64,000 nt of DNA from JAQIBY01 sp963676165 (GTDB lineage: Bacteria > Bacteroidota > Bacteroidia > Bacteroidales > ML635J-15), in assembly GCA_963676165.1 (NCBI GenBank), contig OY781043.1, positions 3,782,001-3,846,000 of the forward strand, in the 5' to 3' direction. This document shows positions 25,122 to 34,573 of this stretch, piece by piece. The notes under the pieces were generated by a model. The model ran no database searches and was not told where the DNA came from. It saw only the letters and a list, made by a program, of their open reading frames with translations. Every line of letters starts with the position of its first letter. The first letter of the stretch is position 1. The translations under genes and the position numbers were made by a program.

Positions 25122-25768
25122 GAAGTATTTATAAAGGTTTAGTTAATACACTTTTTTTATTAATGATAGTTAATACAGCTATTGCACAAGAATTGAGGAT
25201 TGGGCTTGATTATGACAAGAAAGTAAGTGAGAATTTAAAATTCATATTCAAGGGACAAATCAGAAATAATCTACAATACGAAAACAGCACCTACTATATC
25301 ATTCAACCCGGAATTTCATTTGATTTAACAAAGAGATTCACCCTGTCAGGTGCTTATCGCTTTACCAGTGGATATAATTATACTGTTGAAGACGATATCG
25401 ACATGATAAATCTGCATAAAAACAGAATTACCCTTGATGGGAAATACAAATTCAGACAATTATCTGATCGCTTTTGTTTAGATTATAGATTGCGGTATCA
25501 ATATACTTACGAAAAGGGGAAGTCCAAAAAGTACATTAGAAACAGGATGAAATTGAAATATAGCAACAGCAAACATTCAAACATTTCCTTTGGAGTAGAA
25601 CCATATTACAGGCTGGATACAAAAGAATTAAGTCAACTAAGAATAAGCATTAGCAATTCATACAATTTTGAAGCCTTCGAATTAGAAGTATATATGCTTT
25701 TGGATGGGAGCTTTAATAATGGATCTCTCAAATCAATGCATCAGATTGGTGTGAGCTTTGCCTTATAG
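25118..25768 (+). CDS. DUF2490-like outer-membrane protein
   Basis: 216 residues with a signal peptide (~1-23, ending AIAQ) and a series of beta strands matching the DUF2490 pattern (RIGLDYDKKVSENLKFIFKG, PGISFDLTKRFTLSGAYRF, YRLRYQYTY-like segments). Predicted to be a 10-12-strand barrel in the outer membrane. Its start overlaps the CotH gene stop (ATGA), so the two are translationally coupled and probably function together at the surface. Confidence 0.78.
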   Translation: MRSIYKGLVNTLFLLMIVNTAIAQELRIGLDYDKKVSENLKFIFKGQIRNNLQYENSTYYIIQPGISFDLTKRFTLSGAYRFTSGYNYTVEDDIDMINLHKNRITLDGKYKFRQLSDRFCLDYRLRYQYTYEKGKSKKYIRNRMKLKYSNSKHSNISFGVEPYYRLDTKELSQLRISISNSYNFEAFELEVYMLLDGSFNNGSLKSMHQIGVSFAL

Positions 25769-26131
25769 AATCTGTGCTTTATAAACTTGAAGTTAGGATT
25801 CAATTTAAAGAAAAAGAAATAATAATAACAACGAGTAAAACACAGATCCCAATTTTTGAATATATTAAAAAAATCAGCTGTCCAAAAACGGGTTTCAAAA
25901 AATGTGTAGTTTTATCTATTGTAGTTATGTTGTTTGGTCATAACAAAACTACAAAAATAGTTGGGAGTATCTCATGATCTCCCTTCTCTTAATTTTTTAT
26001 TTTTCTCAAGCAAAAGAATTTTATCTTCCTGAATATTAGGTTAATAAAATCACGTTAAATTTTTCTTATTAAATAAAAATTCCCTAACTTTCAAGAGAAA
26101 TTTTCATATTTTCGCAACAAATCAATTGCAA
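25769..26131. other. 363-bp intergenic region without a recognisable gene
   Basis: No convincing gene. It contains a short dyad (GTAGTTATGTT/AACAAAACTAC, around 25920-25953) and a T/A-rich stretch. TATTTTCG (around 26108) is a weak -7-like element for the lipoprotein gene that follows. A 67-codon open frame here has no signal of being real. Confidence 0.5.
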
Positions 26132-26698
26132 ATGCATAAACGAATCATCCTATTATTCTTAATAATCTGTGGAATCTTTTTGAGTTCATGCGATCCCTGT
26201 AATCCTAAAATTATTGATTATGGGAAACTATCTGAAGAAGAGAAATCCTGCATTCCTTATGAAAATGATCAAATCATTAGCCTCACACATAATTCAGGTT
26301 TTTCCATAAATTTCACATGCAAGAGAGAAACCACAACAGAGTTTCTATACTGTGATGAGTGCTGCGATTACCAAATAAAATACGAACGTGAAATCGTTAC
26401 CTTAACACCTGATTACCCGATTTTCAACATTGAATTTTCGTTAGATAATGCCCAAGACACACTAATCGAATATGCTTGTAATATCGGATATTTTGCGTAT
26501 TACCTACCATACACAGACACCGGATATTATCAGGATTCAATACAGATAAATGGGGAAATGTATTATAATGTATATGGTCTGAAATCTTACGATTATGATT
26601 ACGCACAAGATTCCATCCGACCTGATAGTTTATTCATCAATAAAACAGAAGGAATACTTAAAATAAGTATGTCAAACGGAGAATATTATGAAATATAA
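26132..26698 (+). CDS. Lipoprotein of unknown function
   Basis: 188 residues from the ATG at 26132 (MHKRIILLFLIICGIFLSSC, lipobox LSSC). I do not recognise a family. After the anchor it is Cys-rich (CDPCNP, CKRETTTEF, CDECCDY), suggesting disulfides or metal binding in the periplasm, and the C-terminal half is Y/D-rich. It overlaps the next lipoprotein gene by 11 bp, so they are one unit. Confidence 0.72.
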   Translation: MHKRIILLFLIICGIFLSSCDPCNPKIIDYGKLSEEEKSCIPYENDQIISLTHNSGFSINFTCKRETTTEFLYCDECCDYQIKYEREIVTLTPDYPIFNIEFSLDNAQDTLIEYACNIGYFAYYLPYTDTGYYQDSIQINGEMYYNVYGLKSYDYDYAQDSIRPDSLFINKTEGILKISMSNGEYYEI

Positions 26699-27350
26699 GA
26701 TACTCATATTTTGCCTATGGCCTTTCTTTCTGTTATCTTGTGGAGAAGATTCTGCACTTAAAGAAGAAACTTTTTATTTTGAAGAAATTAGTCAGGCATG
26801 GATACCAGATTACGATCAAAATTTTCAATTTGTATTGAGTGATATTAATGGAATTTCAGAATCATTTATGTTGGATCAAGACGAAGCCTATTTTACAAAA
26901 TCCTGGGGCAGCTTTCTTGGTATCAATACCGATATGACACATACAGAATATCGTTATCAGGCTTATAGTTCATCCTTTGGAAATCGTTTTACCATCTCAT
27001 TAACAGCAGGATGGCCACCTTATGGGGATGAAATATTTGTTAGTATGAATAGTGTTGAATTTGCTTATGACCTGAAGAAGAACCGAGTAAACAGGATTTA
27101 TTCCGAATTTGGATCGAAAAGTTTACTTATGACAGAAGATGGGTATGAAGAAAATGAAATCATATATTCCACAGTAGCGATTTTGTCAAATACAAGCATA
27201 GGTGCAAACGAATACAATGAAGTGTTGCATTTTATTTTTCTTGATTATGAGGAGCAACAAAAACCCTTAACAGTCAAAGAAATATTTATTGCTAAAGATT
27301 GTGGATTAGTTAAATACGTTTACAATAACGGTATTTCTTTTACCCGTTAA
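26688..27350 (+). CDS. Lipoprotein of unknown function
   Basis: 220 residues with an SPII signal (MKYKILIFCLWPFFLLSC, Cys 18). There is no recognised domain; it is mostly predicted beta-structure, for example FTISLTAGWPPYGDEIFVSM. The start overlaps the end of the previous lipoprotein gene in another frame. The pair is probably an envelope-associated accessory unit. The next gene, gltX, has its own promoter. Confidence 0.72.
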   Translation: MKYKILIFCLWPFFLLSCGEDSALKEETFYFEEISQAWIPDYDQNFQFVLSDINGISESFMLDQDEAYFTKSWGSFLGINTDMTHTEYRYQAYSSSFGNRFTISLTAGWPPYGDEIFVSMNSVEFAYDLKKNRVNRIYSEFGSKSLLMTEDGYEENEIIYSTVAILSNTSIGANEYNEVLHFIFLDYEEQQKPLTVKEIFIAKDCGLVKYVYNNGISFTR

Positions 27351-27391
27351 ACAATCTATCTGCATTCATATTTTCAACTGTAATAAATCCT

Positions 27392-27399
27392 TATCTTTG
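27392..27399 (+). promoter_or_regulatory. -7 element upstream of gltX
   Basis: TATCTTTG matches the TAnnTTTG consensus, 26 bp before the gltX ATG at 27426. The -33 side is only a T-rich stretch, so strength is uncertain. Confidence 0.45.
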
Positions 27400-27425
27400 T
27401 GCATCAAAGAAAAAATAAATTGTTT

Positions 27426-28940
27426 ATGAGTGATATTAGAGTACGATTTGCGCCAAGTCCTACCGGACCGTTACACATGGGAGGTGTACGAACAGCCCTT
27501 TTCAATTATCTGTTTGCAAAAAAACATGATGGTAAATTCATTCTTCGAATTGAGGATACCGATCAAAGCAGATATGTCAAAGGAGCAGAAGCGTACATCA
27601 TAGAATCCTTGGCATGGTGCGGAATTCATTTTGATGAAGGCATACAAGAAGGTGGAGATTTTGGGCCATACAAACAAAGTGAAAGAAAGTCCATTTATCA
27701 ACAATACGCAAAACAACTCATTGAAAGCGGGAATGCATATTATGCGTTTGATACAGCAGATGAGTTAAATGCAGAACGTGCTAAAGCTGAAGAGAATAAA
27801 GAAAACTTTGCATACAATCACATCACAAGAAAACAACTCAATAATAGCATTCATCTGGGAATGGACGAAGCTCAAAAACGCATTAATGCAGGAGATGCTT
27901 ATGTTATCCGTTTTAAAATGCCGGACGAGCCTGTGGATATATCAATGAAAGACATTATTCGTGGTGATGTTACTTACAACACTGCCAATTTAGATGATAA
28001 AGTTTTATTCAAATCTGATGGTTTGCCAACTTACCATCTTGCCAATATTGTGGATGATCATCTAATGCAGATATCTCACGTTATTCGAGGTGAAGAATGG
28101 CTTCCATCTATGCCTTTGCATGTGCTACTATACAAAGCTTTAAGATGGGAAGCTCCTGAGTTTGCACACTTACCATTAATTTTGAAACCAACAGGTAAAG
28201 GAAAACTTAGTAAACGCGATGGAGATAAACTAGGATTCCCTGTTTTCCCAACTGAATGGAAACCTGCAGAGGGAGAAACAGCACGTGGATATCGCGAAGA
28301 TGGATATTATCCTGAAGCGTTTGTCAATATGCTTGCTTTGTTAGGATGGAATCCGGGAACTGAACAAGAACTGTTTAGCATGGATGAGCTTATTCAAGCT
28401 TTTGATCTTGAACGTGTAAACAAAGCGGGAGCACGTTTTGATCCTGAAAAAACGAAATGGTTTAATCATCAATATCTCATTCAAAAGTCAGACGATACAC
28501 TGGCAGCAGAGTTTAAACCAATATTGGAAGCGAAAGGCATAACTTTTGACGATGCAAAGCTCGCTCGTATCATTGGTCTTGTGAAAGAACGTGTACAATT
28601 TGTTCCGGAATTATGGGAACAACTTGATTTCTTCTTTGTTTGTCCTCAGAAGTATAATGCTAAATTGCTGAAGAAATCCATGAAAGGTGATTCGCCAGAA
28701 TTGCTTGCCGAGGTAAAAAATCTTTTAAACGAGCAAAACGATTTCACTTCACAGGTGTTGGAAGATAATGTAAAAACATGGATAGAGTCGAAAGAAATCG
28801 GGTTTGGAAAAGTAATGACTCCTTTACGTTTAGCACTTGTGGGTGAAGGCAAAGGCCCACATTTGTTTAATATATTGGAAATCCTTGGTAAAGAGGAAAG
28901 TATTTTACGTATTGAAAAATTATTAACACACAATAATTAG
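27426..28940 (+). CDS. gltX: Glutamate--tRNA ligase
   Basis: 504 residues from the ATG at 27426 (MSDIRVRFAPSPTGPLHMGG); a GTG 27 nt upstream is in frame but falls in the promoter. Class I synthetase with the HIGH-type motif PTGPLHMGG and KMSKS-type GKLSKRDG, plus the WLPSMPLH segment. Charges tRNA-Glu in the cytoplasm; the C-terminal anticodon-binding region is complete. Followed by a cyclophilin gene after 2 bp. Confidence 0.97.
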   Translation: MSDIRVRFAPSPTGPLHMGGVRTALFNYLFAKKHDGKFILRIEDTDQSRYVKGAEAYIIESLAWCGIHFDEGIQEGGDFGPYKQSERKSIYQQYAKQLIESGNAYYAFDTADELNAERAKAEENKENFAYNHITRKQLNNSIHLGMDEAQKRINAGDAYVIRFKMPDEPVDISMKDIIRGDVTYNTANLDDKVLFKSDGLPTYHLANIVDDHLMQISHVIRGEEWLPSMPLHVLLYKALRWEAPEFAHLPLILKPTGKGKLSKRDGDKLGFPVFPTEWKPAEGETARGYREDGYYPEAFVNMLALLGWNPGTEQELFSMDELIQAFDLERVNKAGARFDPEKTKWFNHQYLIQKSDDTLAAEFKPILEAKGITFDDAKLARIIGLVKERVQFVPELWEQLDFFFVCPQKYNAKLLKKSMKGDSPELLAEVKNLLNEQNDFTSQVLEDNVKTWIESKEIGFGKVMTPLRLALVGEGKGPHLFNILEILGKEESILRIEKLLTHNN

Positions 28941-28942
28941 TT

Positions 28943-29398
28943 ATGAGAACAGCTGAGATTAAAACTGAAAAAGGAGTCATGAAAGTCGAATTTTACGACA
29001 ACGATGCTCCAAATACTGTCGATAATTTTTGCAAATTGGCAAAAGAAGGATATTATAACGGATTACGCTTTCACCGTGTGATTCCTAACTTCGTTATTCA
29101 AGGTGGATGCCCTCATTCACGTGATGAAAACAACCCAAGAGTTGGAACCGGAGGTCCGGGTTACAGCATTGATTGTGAATTGGATGGCGATAATCAATAT
29201 CATGACAGAGGCGTATTATCTATGGCACATGCTGGTAGAAATACGGGTGGATCACAATTTTTTATCTGCCACAGCCGCGAAAATACTGCTCATCTAGATC
29301 ATCAGCATACTTGCTTTGGTAAAGTGGTAGAAGGTTTGGATATCATTGACGATATTCGTGCTGGTGACCTGATTGAAGAGGTTGTAATTTCTGAATAG
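28943..29398 (+). CDS. Peptidyl-prolyl cis-trans isomerase, cyclophilin type
   Basis: 151 residues with no signal peptide, so cytoplasmic. Cyclophilin core motifs are YYNGLRFHRVIPNFVIQGG (catalytic Arg and Phe), HAGRNTGGSQFFI and LDHQHTCFGKVVEGLDI. It accelerates prolyl isomerisation during folding. It starts 2 bp after gltX, so it is in the same transcript, and a terminator hairpin follows. Confidence 0.96.
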   Translation: MRTAEIKTEKGVMKVEFYDNDAPNTVDNFCKLAKEGYYNGLRFHRVIPNFVIQGGCPHSRDENNPRVGTGGPGYSIDCELDGDNQYHDRGVLSMAHAGRNTGGSQFFICHSRENTAHLDHQHTCFGKVVEGLDIIDDIRAGDLIEEVVISE

Positions 29399-29424
29399 AA
29401 TTGATTAACAAACTTCAAGAAACT

Positions 29425-29469
29425 TTTCCCGTTGGCTGGTATTGATCCCGTCAGCGGGAAACCTTTTTT
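29425..29469 (+). terminator. Hairpin terminator after the cyclophilin gene
   Basis: Arms TTTCCCG (29425-29431) and CGGGAAA (29455-29461), with further imperfect pairing inside (TTGGCTG against CGTCAG), then CCTTTTTT. It also separates the transcript from the convergent polA gene. Confidence 0.75.
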
Positions 29470-29717
29470 CTGCATATATTTTTCAAACAGTCGAGGCTGG
29501 GACTTACGTCGAGATTGCTTTGTATTGCAAACTCGCGAGCATGCGTAGGCAAGTTTGAATATTGGATGTTGAAATTTGGAATTTATCCGTTTAAGCCAGA
29601 CAGTCCGACCGCTGGTTTGTTATTTCCCTTACTTCCAGCTAACACTCCTGCCTACCGGTTTACCAGCCAAAGATGGCAGGCTGGTGATCCATGCACCTGA
29701 CTCATGTCCCCTGTCTT
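29470..29717. other. GC-richer intergenic stretch with dispersed repeat words
   Basis: No gene is supported between the terminator and the polA stop. The base composition is higher in G+C than the surroundings. The end (CCTGACTCATGTCCCCTG) resembles words at 43190-43225 and 53345-53368. Likely a decayed or repeat-derived spacer. Confidence 0.5.
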
Positions 29718-32498
29718 TTAATGTGCTTCTAACCAGTTTCTTCCAATTCCTAAGTCAACAGTAAGTGGTACAGAAAGATGGACAGCATTTTCCATTTCAT
29801 ATTTGACAATTTCCGCCAGTTTTTCTTTTTCACTGACAGGACATTCAAAGTTTAACTCATCATGTACCTGAAGATTTAAACGAGCAAATAAGCCTTCCGA
29901 AATGATGCGTTTATGGATATTAATCATTGCCACTTTAATAATATCAGCTGCAGATCCCTGAATAGGTGCATTAATCGCATTCCTTTCAGCCATGCCTCTT
30001 ACAACTCCATTGCGTGAATTAATATCCGGCAAAAAGCGTTTTCTTCCCATTATCGTTTCTACATATTCTTCTTTCCGCGCTTTTTCAATACAGGAATCCA
30101 TGTATTGTTTCACTCCGGGGAAACTTTCAAAATAGTCGTCGATAAGTGTTTTTGCTTCAGTTCGTGAAATGTTCAATCGCTGAGACAAACCAAATGCTGA
30201 AATGCCATAAATAATTCCAAAGTTTGCGGTTTTTGCTTTTGATCGTTGCTCTCTTGTCACATCAGAAACATCCACCTTAAACACTTTAGCTGCAGTGGCT
30301 GCATGAATATCAGTATCTTCATTCTGAAACGCTTCCAACATGTGTTTATCTTGGCTCATATGTGCCATCAAACGCAATTCAATTTGTGAATAATCGGCAG
30401 ACAGAAAAACATGCTCTTTATCGCTAGCGGTAAACGCTTTACGAATTTCACGACCCCTCTCCTCTCGAATAGGAATATTTTGTAAATTCGGATTATTTGA
30501 ACTTAAACGTCCGGTTGCTGCAACAGTCTGATTAAAGGATGTATGAATTTTTCCCGTTTGCGGATTAATCAGTTTAGGCAATGCTTCGACATAAGTGGAT
30601 AAAAGCTTTTTCACTGAACGAAATTCCAATATTTCCTGAATCACTGGATGTTTGCCACTCAATTTTTGCAATGTTTCTTCTGAGGTTGAGTACTGTTTTG
30701 TTTTCGTTTTTGGTGGTTTGTCAGTTATTTTTAAACGATCAAATAAGATCTCTCCCAACTGTTTTGGTGAGCTGATATTAAACTCATGACTAGTAAGTTC
30801 ATAAATTCTCTTTTCAATGAAACTCAGCTCTTCGCTTAATTTTTCAGCATACGAATTGAGCTGATCGACATCCAAATGTACACCAACAAATTCCATATCA
30901 GCGAGGACATAAATGAGAGGACATTCCACTTCGCTGAACAAATCATATAAACCGGAAGATTTCAATTCAGGCTCCAACTTCTCCTTTAACTGTAAAGTGA
31001 TATCTGCATCTTCAGCAGCATAATCTCTGATATCTTCAAGAGGAACATCATCCATGGACTTCTGATTTTTGCCTTTTTTCCCTATTAAACTCTCAATAGA
31101 AATGCATTGATAGTTGAGCATGGTTTCTGCCATGAAATTCATGTTATGTCGCAATTCCGGGTGCAAAAGATAATGAGCAATCATGGTATCAAAAAGTTCA
31201 CCTTGAATTTCGATTCCATAATTTCGAAGCACTAACATATCGTATTTAATGTTTTGCCCAATTTTCAAAATGTCAGGGTTTTCCAAGACCGGTTTAAAAT
31301 CATTCAGAATGGCTTGTTTTTCTTCTTCTTTTTTAGGCATCATAACATACCAAGCCTTTTTCGCCTGAATGCAAAAAGATATTCCTGTCAATTTAGCTTC
31401 ATGAACATTCAAACTGCTAGTTTCAGTATCGACAGCAAAAAATTTTGTTTTGGAAAGTGCTTCAATTAATTCCTTACGGAGATAAGGCGTATCCACCAAA
31501 ATATATTCCGGATTTTCCGTTGTAAAATCTTTCATGCTGAATGTTTCTTCGGCAGAAGTATCATCTTGTACATCATCAGCAAAATCGAACAAACTCCCTT
31601 GAGCTGCAGGTTTTGGTTTGGCAGCAATTCCCAAAATACGTTGAGAAAGTTGATTAAATTCTAGCTCATCAAAAAGTGGTTTGAGCTTTTCTTTATCCAG
31701 CTCCTCATATTTCATGTTTTCAAAATTAATTTCCACAGGAACATGTTGTTCTATGGTAACCAATTTCTTAGACAAAAGAATTTGTGCTTTATTGGATTCA
31801 ATTTTTTCTTTTTGCTTACCTTTCAGTTGATCTGTATTGTCCAAAAGATTTTCCACTGACCCAAATTGGTCAATCAACTTAATAGCAGTTTTTTCACCTA
31901 TGCCCGGAGCACCTGGAACATTATCAGCACTATCACCCCAAAGAGCCAAAATATCGATGACTTGTTCAGGTTTTTCAATACTGAATTTTTTCAGAACTTC
32001 AGGGACTTTGAGCACTTGATTTTCTTTTTCACCTGAGCGTCTTGGACGATACATAAAGACTTTATCTGTAACTAATTGCGCATAATCCTTATCCGATGTC
32101 ATCATATAGACATAAAAATCGGCAGCAGCAGCAATTCGGGCAATGGTACCAACCACATCATCAGCTTCAAAACCTTCTTTTTCAATGACAGGAATGTTGT
32201 AAGCCGACAAGATATCTTTAATATACGGTACTGCTTTTTTAATGTCTTCAGGAGTCGCATCTCGATTGGCTTTGTACTCAGTAAACATCTCATTGCGGAA
32301 AGTTGGTCCGGGAGGATCAAAAACGACAGCAATATGCGTAGGTTCCTCTTTCTTAAGTACTTCCTCTAGTGTATTGACAAATCCAAAGATTGCAGATGTA
32401 TTGAGTCCTTTCGAATTGATGCGAGGGTTGCGAATAAACGCATAATATGATCTAAAAATTAAAGCATAAGCATCAAGGAGAAATAGTTTCTTTTCCAT
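29718..32498 (-). CDS. polA: DNA polymerase I
   Basis: 926 residues with all three parts. The N-terminal 5'-3' exonuclease shows LFLLDAYALIFRSYYAF and GDSADNVPGAPGIGEKTA. The 3'-5' exonuclease (~330-500) keeps the metal ligands (FFAVDTETSSL, AAEDADITLQL). The family A polymerase domain shows FLSADYSQIELRLMAHMS, KTANFGIIYGISAFGLSQRL and LQVHDELNFE. It acts in Okazaki-fragment processing and repair. Single gene, convergent with the gltX operon; the ATG at 32498 gives a normal N-terminus. Confidence 0.98.
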   Translation of the reverse strand: MEKKLFLLDAYALIFRSYYAFIRNPRINSKGLNTSAIFGFVNTLEEVLKKEEPTHIAVVFDPPGPTFRNEMFTEYKANRDATPEDIKKAVPYIKDILSAYNIPVIEKEGFEADDVVGTIARIAAAADFYVYMMTSDKDYAQLVTDKVFMYRPRRSGEKENQVLKVPEVLKKFSIEKPEQVIDILALWGDSADNVPGAPGIGEKTAIKLIDQFGSVENLLDNTDQLKGKQKEKIESNKAQILLSKKLVTIEQHVPVEINFENMKYEELDKEKLKPLFDELEFNQLSQRILGIAAKPKPAAQGSLFDFADDVQDDTSAEETFSMKDFTTENPEYILVDTPYLRKELIEALSKTKFFAVDTETSSLNVHEAKLTGISFCIQAKKAWYVMMPKKEEEKQAILNDFKPVLENPDILKIGQNIKYDMLVLRNYGIEIQGELFDTMIAHYLLHPELRHNMNFMAETMLNYQCISIESLIGKKGKNQKSMDDVPLEDIRDYAAEDADITLQLKEKLEPELKSSGLYDLFSEVECPLIYVLADMEFVGVHLDVDQLNSYAEKLSEELSFIEKRIYELTSHEFNISSPKQLGEILFDRLKITDKPPKTKTKQYSTSEETLQKLSGKHPVIQEILEFRSVKKLLSTYVEALPKLINPQTGKIHTSFNQTVAATGRLSSNNPNLQNIPIREERGREIRKAFTASDKEHVFLSADYSQIELRLMAHMSQDKHMLEAFQNEDTDIHAATAAKVFKVDVSDVTREQRSKAKTANFGIIYGISAFGLSQRLNISRTEAKTLIDDYFESFPGVKQYMDSCIEKARKEEYVETIMGRKRFLPDINSRNGVVRGMAERNAINAPIQGSAADIIKVAMINIHKRIISEGLFARLNLQVHDELNFECPVSEKEKLAEIVKYEMENAVHLSVPLTVDLGIGRNWLEAH

Positions 32499-32574
32499 AA
32501 AACAACATTTTCATCAAAAATAGAAATAATTGATGAAAAAACAGCATCAACAAAATGCCGACATCATTTAAAAG

Positions 32575-34185
32575 CTAGTTATTTACAATAATTAGTCGTT
32601 TTGTTTCTGTTTCATTTGTGTCAAGATTATGAAACCGTAAAAGATAAACATTATCAGCTAAATCCGGTATCCTTATCCTGGTAAAAACTCCATCAATCTC
32701 TAATTTCTCTTTATGAACTAGCATTCCTGTTGTGGTATAAAAGTATAACCTTGTTTCTCCATTTTTCAAATAAAGCAAATTAATAGTTCCATTTGGCTTA
32801 CAAATCGTTGGATAACATTGAAAGTCACTGTAAGTAACATTCATATTATCAATCTTCAATGTTTCTTGCAAAGCTGAAAACACATCAATTCTTCCATATC
32901 CATAATATTTATCAAAACCAGGTGTATCTTCAAACGCTTCACCAATCATATCAACAGATGATTTCCTTAATACATCAAACACCTGATCTATTCTCAAATT
33001 GGGTTTGAGTGATTTCATTAAGGACACCAAACCAGCAACATAAGGTGTTGCCATAGATGTACCAGTTTTTTCAACAATTTGATTATCAGTCCGATTATCA
33101 AGGCTTTTAATATTTGCACCAGGAGCAACCACTGTAATATGATTGCCATAATTGCTACCATAACGTGGAAAATACCATCTGAAATCTTGCCAATTTGTTG
33201 CACCCACAGCAACAACATTATCATATCCCGCAGGGTAACTTATATCTTCAGTATTTCCATTCCCCATTGCAGCAACCACTATTACTCCGTGATTATTAGC
33301 ATATTCGATCGATTCTTTCAAAAAGATATTATCACTTGATGTACCCAGAGATAAACTAATTACATCTGCTCCATTGTCAACAGCATAATAAATAGCCTTT
33401 ACTATATCAGAAATTTCACCATAATTTGATTCTGCCAAAACCTTCAACACCATTAATTTAGATTTCCAATTTACACCGGCAATTCCAACTTCATTATTAC
33501 CTGTAGCCATACAAATACCAGCACAATGTGTCCCATGACCATTATCATCTGATGGATTATTATCATCATAAATAAAATTCCAACCATAAATGTCATCAAC
33601 ATACCCATTATTATCATTGTCTATCCCATCAAGAAGCTCTGCTGAATTTATCCAAATTCTATTTTGAAAATCTGGATGTTGCATGCGTAAACCTGTGTCA
33701 ATAATAGCGAGCGTAATATCCTCACTACCTGTTGTTATACCCCATGCTGCTTCAATATTAATATCTGCACCGTATATAGCTCCCCAATTAGAACCATCAT
33801 TATGGCAAGCCCATTGTTCAGAATAATATTCATCATTTGGACTATTGTTTGTAGAATCAAAAAGATAGACAAAATGATTCTTTTCCACATTAATGAAAAC
33901 GCCAATGGATTTTATCTTTCTTATAACATCATTAACTTGTTGCTTTGAAGTATCAATTTGAAGAACATACAATCCATTTCTAATAAATTCAAATTCTTCA
34001 ACATCATAGTTCTGTTTTAACAATTCAAAATATTTTACAATATCATCTTTCTCTGATTTTTGCTTATCATCTAAAGGTATTTCAACCATTAATTCATTCA
34101 AAACAAAATTATCTACTTGCCCTTCTGCATTATATAATGCCATTAACAAGAATAATATAGAAATACTTTTAAAAATTTTATTCAT
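32575..34185 (-). CDS. Secreted subtilisin-like serine peptidase (S8) with C-terminal sorting domain
   Basis: 536 residues from the ATG at 34185 (MNKIFKSISILFLLMALYNA signal peptide); a TTG 24 nt upstream is less likely. An N-terminal inhibitor-like propeptide is present (~20-110). The catalytic triad is complete: Asp in LAIIDTGLRM, His in GHGTHCAGI and Ser in GTSMATPYVAGL. Calcium-binding-type DNDNNGYVDD follows the Asp. The last ~80 residues form a type A T9SS sorting domain (YFYTTTGMLVHKE, NVYLLRF, KRLIIVNN). Exported and probably surface-attached or released. Confidence 0.93.
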   Translation of the reverse strand: MNKIFKSISILFLLMALYNAEGQVDNFVLNELMVEIPLDDKQKSEKDDIVKYFELLKQNYDVEEFEFIRNGLYVLQIDTSKQQVNDVIRKIKSIGVFINVEKNHFVYLFDSTNNSPNDEYYSEQWACHNDGSNWGAIYGADINIEAAWGITTGSEDITLAIIDTGLRMQHPDFQNRIWINSAELLDGIDNDNNGYVDDIYGWNFIYDDNNPSDDNGHGTHCAGICMATGNNEVGIAGVNWKSKLMVLKVLAESNYGEISDIVKAIYYAVDNGADVISLSLGTSSDNIFLKESIEYANNHGVIVVAAMGNGNTEDISYPAGYDNVVAVGATNWQDFRWYFPRYGSNYGNHITVVAPGANIKSLDNRTDNQIVEKTGTSMATPYVAGLVSLMKSLKPNLRIDQVFDVLRKSSVDMIGEAFEDTPGFDKYYGYGRIDVFSALQETLKIDNMNVTYSDFQCYPTICKPNGTINLLYLKNGETRLYFYTTTGMLVHKEKLEIDGVFTRIRIPDLADNVYLLRFHNLDTNETETKRLIIVNN

Positions 34186-34268
34186 TAATCGTTTTTTAGA
34201 AGGGTCCAAGATTTATTTCAACGCTATTATTACCTATAATGTAAACACTTAATTTGTTTATAAACACA

Positions 34269-34296
34269 CAAATATAACCATATTAATGCAAAACAA
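34269..34296 (-). promoter_or_regulatory. Promoter of the S8 peptidase gene
   Basis: On the minus strand TTG (34296-34294), 17 bp, then TATATTTG (34276-34269), ~84 bp upstream of the ATG. It matches the phylum pattern, with slightly short spacing. Confidence 0.4.
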
Positions 34297-34404
34297 ATAA
34301 GGACGAAGCATAAATTATCGATATTTAAAACCAATAATTGATATCACATAATACTGACAACATATCGTATTTTTAATAATTTATACAAGCTTTTAATAAA
34401 GTGC

Positions 34405-34435
34405 TTGTTTAAACTCAAATTATTTTTTACATTTG
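34405..34435 (+). promoter_or_regulatory. Promoter of tRNA-Leu
   Basis: TTG (34405-34407), a 20-bp spacer and TACATTTG (34428-34435), 13 bp before the tRNA 5' end. This is a near-perfect Bacteroidota promoter. Confidence 0.65.
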
Positions 34436-34448
34436 CAACCTGATTTTT

Positions 34449-34532
34449 GCCCAGGTGGCGGAATTGGTAGACGCGCTGGTCTCAAACACCAGTGGTAGCA
34501 ATACCGTGCCGGTTCGATCCCGGCTCTGGGTA
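34449..34532 (+). tRNA. tRNA-Leu (CAA)
   Basis: An 84-nt class II tRNA. The acceptor 5' GCCCAGG pairs with 3' TCTGGGT. The D-arm is GGCGGAATTGGTAGACGC and the anticodon stem-loop CTGGT-CTCAAAC-ACCAG gives anticodon CAA. A long variable arm follows, then the T-arm CCGGTTCGATCCCGG. The discriminator base is A, and the CCA end is not encoded. A terminator follows directly. Confidence 0.95.
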
Positions 34533-34534
34533 CA

Positions 34535-34556
34535 GCCCTCGCAAGAGGGCTTTTTT
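34535..34556 (+). terminator. Terminator after tRNA-Leu
   Basis: GCCCTC-GCAA-GAGGGC followed by TTTTTT, a strong intrinsic terminator starting 2 nt after the tRNA. The dCMP deaminase ATG follows at 34574. Confidence 0.9.
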
Positions 34557-34573
34557 ATATAAACTAATGAGCA

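Noticed and set aside
25774..25977. A 67-codon ORF after the DUF2490-like gene
   Set aside because: No family resemblance, no plausible start context and low-complexity composition.
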